This document shows, piece by piece, positions 6,044 through 11,505 of a stretch of DNA of 11,505 nucleotides. The position numbers and the translations under genes are program-made. Position 1 is the first letter of the stretch; each line of letters begins with the position of its first letter. The stretch covers positions 1-11,505 of the forward strand of contig JBBQTU010000142.1 in the NCBI GenBank assembly GCA_038213005.1, read 5' to 3'. A model generated the notes under the pieces. It saw nothing but the letters and a program-made list of their open reading frames with translations, was not told the origin of the DNA and made no database searches. Source of the stretch: JBBQTU01 sp038213005 (GTDB lineage: Bacteria; Planctomycetota; Phycisphaerae; Tepidisphaerales; Tepidisphaeraceae).

Positions 6044-6643
6044 ATGCGCGCCATGCGGATTCTGCTGTGTGTTGTCTTGTCGATCGTCGCGGGCGGCTGC
6101 GTCCGATCGATCCAGCCGCTGCTCAAGGACGACCAACTGGTCCTGGACGACTCTGTTGTGGGAACCTGGAAGCCCGACGACGAGAAGAGCCTCGTCGAGA
6201 TCCAGAAGCCCGGCGATGACAAGAGCTACAAGGTCCTCTACACCGACAAGGACGGCAAGAAGGGAACTTTCATGGTCCGCCTGGGGAAGATCCAGGACCT
6301 CCTGATCGCCGAGATCCGCCCGGATGATCCCGCCCCCGCTGCCAGCGATGTCTACAAGGCGCACCTGCTGCCCGTCTACTCATTCCTGGTGATCCACCAG
6401 ACCACGCCCGATATCCGCTTCGTCCTGATGGACCCGGAATGGCTTGAGAAATATCTCAAAGACCACCCGGGCGAACTCCAACTCGCAGCCGCCGGTGAAG
6501 GTGGCCGAGATGGCTGGGTCATCATCTCGCCCAACAGCGACATCCAGGCCTTCCTGCTTCGCCACCGCAACGATCCCAAGGCCTTTGGCGAAGAAGCCCG
6601 CCTCGTGCGACAAGGCCCCACAACCGCCCCAGCCGCGAAGTAG
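6044..6643 (+). CDS. Conserved lipoprotein of unknown function
   Basis: This is a 199-aa protein with a short basic N-terminus, a hydrophobic stretch (ILLCVVLSIVAGG) and a lipobox cysteine at residue 19, followed by VRSIQPLL. GGGAGG four to five bases before ATG 6044 supports the start. The mature part opens with 'DSVVGTWKPDDEKSLVEI' and a Lys/Asp-rich 'YKVLYTDKDGKKGTFMVRLGKI' region, a lipocalin-like or META-like beta pattern. It continues with YSFLVIHQTTPDIRFVLMDPEWLEKYLKDHP and ends in a helix with a Thr/Ala/Pro-rich tail. Small lipoproteins with 'CVRSIQPLLKDD...VGTW' openings are, as I recall, common in planctomycetes, but no function is known to me. It is probably anchored in the outer or cytoplasmic membrane facing the periplasm and cotranscribed with the AbrB-like gene. 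Confidence 0.8.
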   Translation: MRAMRILLCVVLSIVAGGCVRSIQPLLKDDQLVLDDSVVGTWKPDDEKSLVEIQKPGDDKSYKVLYTDKDGKKGTFMVRLGKIQDLLIAEIRPDDPAPAASDVYKAHLLPVYSFLVIHQTTPDIRFVLMDPEWLEKYLKDHPGELQLAAAGEGGRDGWVIISPNSDIQAFLLRHRNDPKAFGEEARLVRQGPTTAPAAK

Positions 6644-6655
6644 ACACCGAAGCCC

Positions 6656-6681
6656 CGAAAGGTAACGCGCCACCCCTTTCG
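6656..6681. terminator. Weak hairpin between the convergent lipoprotein genes
   Basis: CGAAAGG (6656-6662) and CCTTTCG (6675-6681) can pair around a 12-base loop, just after the stop at 6643 and before the opposing stop at 6734. The position is right for a shared terminator, but there is no T-run on either strand, so an intrinsic terminator is doubtful. Confidence 0.25.
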
Positions 6682-6733
6682 TCCCAGCCGAACACGAACG
6701 CCCCGATCTCAAGACCAGAGACGTCAGACCGAC

Positions 6734-7318
6734 CTACCACCCCGTCCGCTGCTCGGGCGTCAGTGATGCCGGCCCCACCTCGGCCGGGGCATAGCGGAAT
6801 CGCTGCCCGCCAACGGCCGCCTCGCCCATCAACCCGGACTCATCCAGCGTGAAGACCGCCACCGCATCCGAATACGCGGCATTGGCCCCCGCGCCCGACT
6901 TCAGCGCCACCGCTGTCGCCTGGGCCGACACCGTGAACTCGCCGGTTTTGAATCGCTGCAGCGCCGGCGCAGTCTCCAGGAATATCAGTTCGCTGAACGA
7001 CTGTCCCCCCAACTGTAGCCCGATCGACGCCTGCGTCATGTCACAGTATCCCACCAGGCGGCCCTTCTGAAACACCACGCCCCGGCCATGGGCCCCGCCT
7101 ACGCCGATGCCGCCCTTACCGATGCTTGGAAACACGGCGTATCCCGCCGAATTATCGAAGAACGCCTTGAGCGTTGGATCCAGCTTTATCGCCAGCGCCA
7201 CCGTACGCCGGGCATCGGCCTCCAACCCCGGGCGGTCGGCCGCCGCCGGCGTCACCGACCCGCAACCCACCATCATCATCAGGCACAAACCCGCCAGCGG
7301 ACACAACATTCGCTTCAT
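6734..7318 (-). CDS. SYLF-domain (Ysc84-like) lipoprotein
   Basis: This is a 194-aa protein from ATG 7318, with GAGGGAG eight bases upstream. MKRMLCPLAGLCLMMMVGC is a lipoprotein signal with Cys19. From residue 35 the sequence follows the SYLF domain closely: DNSAGYAVFPSIGKGGIGVGGAHGRGVVF, then GYCDMTQASIGLQLGGQSFSELIFLE, a variable region and VAVFTLDESGLMGEAAVGGQRFRY. In eukaryotes this fold binds phosphoinositides. Bacterial lipoprotein forms are widespread and thought to bind lipid or act in the cell envelope, without a settled role. The stop codon of murD lies 25 bases upstream, so the two are probably cotranscribed, which links the protein loosely to envelope work. Confidence 0.88.
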   Translation of the reverse strand: MKRMLCPLAGLCLMMMVGCGSVTPAAADRPGLEADARRTVALAIKLDPTLKAFFDNSAGYAVFPSIGKGGIGVGGAHGRGVVFQKGRLVGYCDMTQASIGLQLGGQSFSELIFLETAPALQRFKTGEFTVSAQATAVALKSGAGANAAYSDAVAVFTLDESGLMGEAAVGGQRFRYAPAEVGPASLTPEQRTGW

Positions 7319-7343
7319 GATCAAACTCCCTCGTAAAGCCACT

Positions 7344-8654
7344 TTATACCGCCCGCGCCAACTGGGCGAAGAGTTCGCCCCGCTGCTGAAAATTCGAAAA
7401 CTGATCGTAACTGGAACACCCCGTGCTGAGCAGCACGATATCACCCTCTTCGGCGATCGCCTTGGCCTGGTGCATCGCCGCCGCCAGCGTCCCGCACTCG
7501 TATACAAACGGCGAAAACTCCGGATGCAATTCCCGCAGAATCCCCGCGATCTTCCCAGCCGTCTCGCCGATGCACAACGTCGCCTTGGTATTCTGCGCCA
7601 GCGTGTGGCACATCCCCTCAAACGGCAGCCCCTTGTCGTGCCCGCCGACAATCTGGATCACCTTCCCCCGCTCAAACGATTCCAGTGCCGCCGACGCCGC
7701 ATCCGGAATCGTCGCGATCGAGTCGTTGAAATACTTCACACCCCCCGCCGTGTGGACCAGTTCCAGCCGATGCGGCAACCCGACAAAGTCGCGCACGGCC
7801 GACTGCGCCTCGTCGAACGTCACCCCCATCACCCCGGCCGCCGCGAACGCCGCCTGGGCATTAAACTGGTTATGCCGACCCGGCAGCGCCAGCTCAAACT
7901 GCTTGCGCCCGTGCAGCCCATACCACACCACCTGCGCCGCTGTCGCCGCGGCAAACCGCTTGGCCACCTCGTTGGTCTCATCCAGCACCGCAAAATCCCC
8001 GGGCTTCTGAAACCGCAGCAGCACCTTCTTCGCATCCAGGTACGCATCCTGCGTGCCGTGCCATTCCACGTGATCCAAAGAGAGCATCGTCAGTAGCGCC
8101 ACATGCGGCGACCACGCCATCTCGCTCAGGTAATAGAGCATGAAACTCGACAGTTCCAGCAGCACCAGATCGCCCGAACCCGCCTTCATCTCCGCAAGAT
8201 CAAACAGCAGCGACTTGCCGATGTTCCCGCCCTCCCACACCCGGTGCTTCTTCCTGAGCATCATCCCCAGCAGCGTGGTCGTGGTGCTCTTGCCCTTGGT
8301 CCCGCTCACCCCGATCACCGGCAGCGGGCAGCGTTCCAGGAACAGCCGAATCTCCGTCGTCACCGGCACCCCCGCCCCCCGGGCGGCCGCCAGATACTCG
8401 TTCTCCGGCGGAATCGCCGGCGACGCCACCACCAGGTCACACTGGGTGAAGTCCTCCGGCCGATGCCCCCCCAGCCGATACTCAACCTCCAACCCCTCCA
8501 ACTTCGCCAGCGAATCCCGCAATTTCTCGGCCGGCGCCGTATCGGTCACCAGCACGCGCGCCCCCTGCTCCACCAGCCACCGTGCCGCGGCAATGCCGCC
8601 GCCAAAGTGCCCGAGTCCCGCCACCGTCACGCGTTTGTTTTTCAGGTCGAGCAT
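7344..8654 (-). CDS. murD: UDP-N-acetylmuramoylalanine--D-glutamate ligase
   Basis: This cytoplasmic peptidoglycan-precursor enzyme adds D-Glu to UDP-MurNAc-L-Ala using ATP. All three Mur-ligase domains are visible in the 436-aa protein: a Rossmann-like start (VTVAGLGHFGGG), the P-loop GTKGKST (118-124) with LELSSF (167-171), DHVEWH, and the Lys expected to be carbamylated in YLDAKK (K209), then GLPHRLE, YFNDSIATIP, GGHDKGLPFEGM and LLSTGCSSYDQFSNFQQRG. Some motifs differ from the common form: the usual NDSKATNP is NDSIATIP, and LLSPACASFDQF is LLSTGCSSYDQF. Related NDSIST-type MurD proteins are known outside proteobacteria. I started it at ATG 8654 because the Rossmann strand begins there; an upstream start at 8690 adds 12 unlikely residues. 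No other mur gene is adjacent, so it lies outside a dcw cluster. Confidence 0.93.
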   Translation of the reverse strand: MLDLKNKRVTVAGLGHFGGGIAAARWLVEQGARVLVTDTAPAEKLRDSLAKLEGLEVEYRLGGHRPEDFTQCDLVVASPAIPPENEYLAAARGAGVPVTTEIRLFLERCPLPVIGVSGTKGKSTTTTLLGMMLRKKHRVWEGGNIGKSLLFDLAEMKAGSGDLVLLELSSFMLYYLSEMAWSPHVALLTMLSLDHVEWHGTQDAYLDAKKVLLRFQKPGDFAVLDETNEVAKRFAAATAAQVVWYGLHGRKQFELALPGRHNQFNAQAAFAAAGVMGVTFDEAQSAVRDFVGLPHRLELVHTAGGVKYFNDSIATIPDAASAALESFERGKVIQIVGGHDKGLPFEGMCHTLAQNTKATLCIGETAGKIAGILRELHPEFSPFVYECGTLAAAMHQAKAIAEEGDIVLLSTGCSSYDQFSNFQQRGELFAQLARAV

Positions 8655-8684
8655 CACAGACAGATTACCCCACACACGCCACCG

Positions 8685-8698
8685 CGTCACGAGTGACG
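8685..8698. promoter_or_regulatory. Inverted repeat upstream of murD
   Basis: CGTCAC (8685-8690), GA, GTGACG (8693-8698) form a perfect palindromic pair 31 bases before the chosen murD start. It is followed directly by an ACGTACGT palindrome. The position suits an operator or a 5'-leader structure; no regulator can be assigned. Confidence 0.3.
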
Positions 8699-9070
8699 TA
8701 CGTGTTCAGGATCGACCGGTGTACGCGCAAGTGCGTGACCGTCCCACCTTCGCTTCGCCCATTGGGCAGGTGCGCGGGTTTTCGCAGGAGGGGGTGGGGG
8801 GTATCGTGGGAGTCGGTGGGGTGAGGACTTGCGCGCTGCTGAGGGGGTCAGATGCGCAGGTTTCGGGATGGGGAGGAAGAGCGTAAAACGTAGAGCCCGC
8901 CCAGGCGGGTAAACTGCGAACGTAAGGTCTTGCCTTGTCGAGGGCGAGGGGGTTCTGGAACTGCATGGCGGGTGTCCTTTGGGCGAGAGGAATGGCCGGG
9001 GCTCCGGGGCGATCCACGATGGATGGCCGGCCAGGGGCTCGGCGCAGGGCCTCTCTACCTTTCCTGCGTT

Positions 9071-9100
9071 GTTGCGTTTTTGGCGCGGTGAAAACGCAAC
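9071..9100. repeat. Perfect 10-base-stem hairpin in the intergenic region
   Basis: GTTGCGTTTT (9071-9080) and AAAACGCAAC (9091-9100) are perfect complements around a 10-base loop. On the plus strand the stem ends in AAAACGCAAC without a T-run, so it is not a standard terminator. A second, shorter arrangement of the same words (GCGTTT ... AAACGC) occurs near 9183-9206. It may be a protein-binding site, an element end or part of a small RNA. Confidence 0.4.
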
Positions 9101-9461
9101 GTCGGGAGCGGATTTGCGATTGTCCGAGGGAAGTTGAGAAAGAATCTTTGGAGAAGAGCAAGAACGTGCGAATTGGCGTATAGCGTTTTCAACGCGGGGG
9201 AAACGCACGTTACCGAACACCTTACGAACGTTGGAGCTCGAAGTACGGGACAGGCGGAGAAGAGGAGCGGGCGGGGGAGTTCGAGCACCGCCGTCTGGCG
9301 ATGTGACATACTAGCGTATTGTCTGGTGTCGCCCTGTGATCCTGGCTGGTGCGGAGGCAGCCCATTGGCGAGTGGCGGTTCGGCGAGTATCCTCTGTTTT
9401 GGGTCAGGCGCGCAGGCCGTTGCTTGCCTGCTGACGCTTTATCCAGCACCGCGGAGCACAG

Positions 9462-10565
9462 ATGAAGGTGTCCACTAAGAGTGAGCCGACGAACGACCCG
9501 CTGGGGCAGTTGGGCAAGAAGCTTGGCTGTGAGTGGGCCGCCATAGCAGCGGCTGGCCGGGAAGCCGAGCGGAAACGAGCGCTGATCTGGAAGTCGCTCT
9601 CTACTGACGGCGCAAGGTTGCTTTCGGACGACCTGAGTATCGTTGTGTTCGGCTCGCTTGCTCGCGGTGAATGGACGACCGGCAGTGATGTGGACTGGAC
9701 GCTGCTTATCGATGGTCAAGCAGACCCGCAGCATTTGAACACCGCGCAACGGATCGCTCAGACACTTGTCGGTGCAAGCCTTGTGGGGCCGGGACCCACT
9801 GGCGTCTTCGGGAACATGGCGTTCAGTCACGAGATCATCCACCAGATCGGTGGTCAGCAGGACTCGAACCGCAACACAACTCAACGTGTGCTTCTGCTCT
9901 TGGAGTCCGCGCCGCTGGGCGAGCCGAAGATGGCAGGCGCATACGAAAGGGTGATACGTGGGATTCTGGATCGTTACCTGCTGGATGACCCGGCGCATCT
10001 CAGTCTGGATCGCACCACCCGAAAGCTCCCCCGTTTTCTTCTCAACGATGTCGTGCGTTTTTGGCGCACGATGGCTGTGGATTACGCGAGCAAGCGTCGG
10101 GAGCGGGCCGATCAGGGCTGGGCTCTACGAAATGCCAAGTTGCGTATGTCGAGAAAGCTCATCTTCTGTAAGGGCCTGTTGAGCTGCTTCGGCTGCGTAT
10201 TGACGCCCCTGGTGGATTCCCGCGAGTCACTCTTCGGCAAGGACCATGCCGCCGTTCCGATGATCACCCAACTGCGGGGATACGTTGGCATGACCGCCCT
10301 GGATGTTCTAGCGGAGGCGTGGCTTCAATATCCCAATGACGTCCATGCTTTGCAAATGCTCAACGCCTACGATGGTTTTGTGGCGATACTCAATGATGAA
10401 GGGAAACGCGAGCGCCTCAAGGCCCTCAAGCCTGAGGATTCTTCGACCGATGATGTGTTCATGGAGGTGAGGAAACTTGGCAACGCGTTTCAGGATGGTC
10501 TGACTGCCTTGTTCTTCGACACCCCTGCGATATTCGACCTTACAAAGAAGTATGGTGTGTTCTGA
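9462..10565 (+). CDS. Nucleotidyltransferase-fold protein, function unknown
   Basis: This is a 367-aa protein from ATG 9462, with GGAG five bases upstream. Residues 58-85 (LSIVVFGSLARGEWTTGSDVDWTLLIDG) carry the Pol-beta-type nucleotidyltransferase signature: GS at 64-65, RGE, and the catalytic D76-x-D78. Residues 123-149 hold a second conserved-looking block, HEIIHQIGGQQDSNRNTTQRVLLLLES, where D134, N136 and N138 stand out; E124 could be the third acidic residue. The remaining about 200 residues are helical (RKLPRFLLNDVVRFWRTMAVDYASKR and others) with no domain I can name, perhaps a substrate-recognition bundle. It is not a short MNT antitoxin and has no HEPN partner. The acceptor (nucleotide, tRNA, sugar or protein) cannot be predicted. 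Its stop overlaps the start of the next gene by one base, so translation is probably coupled. Its GC content is visibly lower than in murD. Confidence 0.75.
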   Translation: MKVSTKSEPTNDPLGQLGKKLGCEWAAIAAAGREAERKRALIWKSLSTDGARLLSDDLSIVVFGSLARGEWTTGSDVDWTLLIDGQADPQHLNTAQRIAQTLVGASLVGPGPTGVFGNMAFSHEIIHQIGGQQDSNRNTTQRVLLLLESAPLGEPKMAGAYERVIRGILDRYLLDDPAHLSLDRTTRKLPRFLLNDVVRFWRTMAVDYASKRRERADQGWALRNAKLRMSRKLIFCKGLLSCFGCVLTPLVDSRESLFGKDHAAVPMITQLRGYVGMTALDVLAEAWLQYPNDVHALQMLNAYDGFVAILNDEGKRERLKALKPEDSSTDDVFMEVRKLGNAFQDGLTALFFDTPAIFDLTKKYGVF

Positions 10566-11281
10566 TGAGATTAGTTGGATTCTCAACTGGTTCGCTTGCG
10601 TTGGGTGACTTCAATGAAGCCCTAAGCATGATGGCAGGTCAGGAACTGACCGCCATCGAGCTTTCTGCTTTGAGGGAATCCGAACTGGATCCGCTTCTCT
10701 CTGCCTTGGACACTCTCAATTTGGGAGCATTTCAATACGTTTCCATCCACGCTCCGAGCCGCCTCGAAACCATGACCGACGTGGAACTGGCAGGTCGGCT
10801 ATATGCGGTCGTTGAGAGAGGCTATCGCGTTGTGATCCACCCCGACGTCATTCAGGACTACGAGTGCTGGGCAGGGTTAGGCGATATGTTGTGCGTGGAG
10901 AACATGGACCGGCGAAAGGCAATGGGGCGCACCGCCGCCGAACTCGCGCCTCTGTTTCGCTGTTTACCTCAGGCATCATTGTGTCTTGACCTCGGACATG
11001 CACGGCAAGTCGATCCTACGATGAGCCAAGCCGCGGAGTTGCTGGCAGCCTTCAGTGATCGTTTGGCACAGCTACACGTCAGTGAGGTCAACTCACAGAG
11101 CATGCACGAGCGACTGACCATAGGCGCGATTAACGCGTTTCGGCGGGTGGCCCCGCTTATCTCCACCGACGTACCTGTGATTCTTGAAAGCCCTGTCACT
11201 GTGGGGGAGATTGCCTCCGAGGTTCAGGAAGCGTTGCGGGCACTGGGCACGCAAGAGAGCCATCGGCTTGCTATTGCCTGA
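10565..11281 (+). CDS. Xylose-isomerase-like TIM-barrel protein (sugar phosphate isomerase/epimerase or AP endonuclease 2 family)
   Basis: This 238-aa protein starts in the TGATG overlap with the nucleotidyltransferase gene. The repeated strand-loop ends fit the AP-endonuclease-2/xylose-isomerase-like TIM barrel: MRLVGFSTGS, AIELS (E32), VSIHAPS (H62), VVIHPD (H92), LCVENMD (E112), LCLDLGHA (D142, H145), LAQLHVSE (H171, E174) and VILESPV (E208). Together these are the usual positions of the divalent-metal ligands, so the active site looks intact. Such enzymes isomerise or epimerise sugars, or cut DNA at abasic sites. The protein is short for the family (often 260-300 aa), which removes peripheral loops but not the core. 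With its partner it could make or modify a nucleotide-linked sugar or act on nucleic acid; both are inferences. Composition is like the upstream gene and unlike the rest of the window. Confidence 0.8.
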   Translation: MRLVGFSTGSLALGDFNEALSMMAGQELTAIELSALRESELDPLLSALDTLNLGAFQYVSIHAPSRLETMTDVELAGRLYAVVERGYRVVIHPDVIQDYECWAGLGDMLCVENMDRRKAMGRTAAELAPLFRCLPQASLCLDLGHARQVDPTMSQAAELLAAFSDRLAQLHVSEVNSQSMHERLTIGAINAFRRVAPLISTDVPVILESPVTVGEIASEVQEALRALGTQESHRLAIA

Positions 11282-11375
11282 CGGTGTGCGGAGAAATAGA
11301 AATAGGACGCGATTCAATAGGCTGCGTCCGTTGGCCTTCTTGCATTCTTAGCTCAGATTGAATTGCGTCTGGGTG

Positions 11376-11440
11376 GCCCCGGCCGATTACTCGGCCGGGG
11401 CTCCCGCGGACCCGTACGTGCGCACATTAGCGCATACGGT
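11376..11440 (-). other. Two adjacent strong hairpins, possible structured RNA of a group II intron or reverse-transcriptase element
   Basis: Read on the minus strand, the first hairpin is CCGTA TGCGC, a 6-base loop, then GCGCA CG TACGG (10 pairs with a 2-base bulge; plus coordinates 11412-11439). It is followed by GCCCCGGCCGA, a 4-base loop and TCGGCCGGGGC (a perfect 11-base stem, 11376-11401). An 'AGAACCGTATGCGC...GCGCACGTACGG' stem followed by a GC-rich stem is, from memory, a pattern found beside bacterial group II intron reverse-transcriptase genes. If so, the element's coding part lies beyond the right edge. There is no T-run on either side, so a simple terminator is unlikely. One minus-strand frame stays open from the edge to a TAA at 11387-11389 (39 codons), with no recognisable protein. 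Confidence 0.42.
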
Positions 11441-11505
11441 TCTTCTGACCGTGGCTTCATCGCGTGGGCGGTCACGTGCGCCACTCACGCACTCGATGTT
11501 CGCAT

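Larger units (their letters stand above)
8655..9461. other. 807-base region without a convincing gene
   Basis: This region separates murD from the plus-strand nucleotidyltransferase gene and must hold promoters in both directions. Open frames exist on both strands, but they are Pro/Arg/Ser-rich, lack domain-like patterns and have no ribosome binding site. It contains the 8685-8698 palindrome, a short G/C hairpin (CCCGCC-CA-GGCGGG, 8896-8909), a strong hairpin at 9071-9100 and a somewhat A-rich part (about 9105-9190). The last 30 bases include the GGAG ribosome binding site of the next gene. I see no tRNA, CRISPR or clear insertion-sequence end. Confidence 0.6.

Noticed and set aside
8687..9220. 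Minus-strand open frames in the gap upstream of murD
   Set aside because: The products are Pro/Arg/Ser-rich with no ribosome binding site, no domain pattern and no consistent start, so I treat the region as non-coding.
10054..10067. 14-base direct repeat TGCGTTTTTGGCGC shared with 9073-9086
   Set aside because: One copy is inside the nucleotidyltransferase coding sequence, and a match of this length is not surprising in a window of this size.
11376..11401. GC-rich 11-base hairpin as the intrinsic terminator of the TIM-barrel gene
   Set aside because: No T-run follows on either strand, and the neighbouring bulged hairpin suggests a larger RNA structure instead.

Overview
The window looks like a piece of a high-GC planctomycete (Planctomycetota) chromosome, probably from an environmental assembly. 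The evidence is a planctomycete-style pseudopilin gene (AFTLV motif, C-terminal DGH block), a large secreted protein with carbohydrate-binding-like domains, two small lipoproteins, a free-standing divergent murD, and the absence of tight operons. The phylum call is an inference from family content, since no rRNA or other marker gene is present.

Left part (1-5610), all on the minus strand. The N-terminus of a YihY/BrkB-family membrane protein runs off the left edge and is followed by a DinB-family protein. Next comes a small regulon: a LacI-family repressor gene (4384-5469), a large secreted multidomain protein gene (1925-4290) and a pseudopilin-like gene (1041-1619). Two promoters, one before the repressor and one before the pseudopilin gene, share the same layout: a perfect TTGACA, 27 bases, then the palindrome GAAACGTTTC over the expected transcription start. 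This is good sequence evidence that the repressor controls itself and the pseudopilin-like gene. Both target genes look damaged. The secreted-protein gene has an in-frame TGA and a 1-base frameshift in a C6 run. The pseudopilin gene keeps its AFTLV leader motif but has lost the hydrophobic helix that should follow.

Middle part (5611-8700). An AbrB-like DNA-binding protein and a conserved lipoprotein form a probable plus-strand operon. They converge on a minus-strand pair, murD and a SYLF-domain lipoprotein. An 807-base stretch without a convincing gene follows (8655-9461), with a strong hairpin at 9071-9100.

Right part (9462-11505). Two overlapping plus-strand genes encode a nucleotidyltransferase-fold protein and a compact xylose-isomerase-like TIM-barrel protein whose putative metal ligands are intact. 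Sampled lines are about 53-55% GC, against about 75% in a sampled murD line, so the pair looks acquired. It is the best candidate here for an undescribed two-gene system. At the right edge two strong adjacent hairpins, read on the minus strand, resemble structural RNA that accompanies bacterial group II introns. This suggests a mobile element just outside the window and supports an accessory location for the pair.
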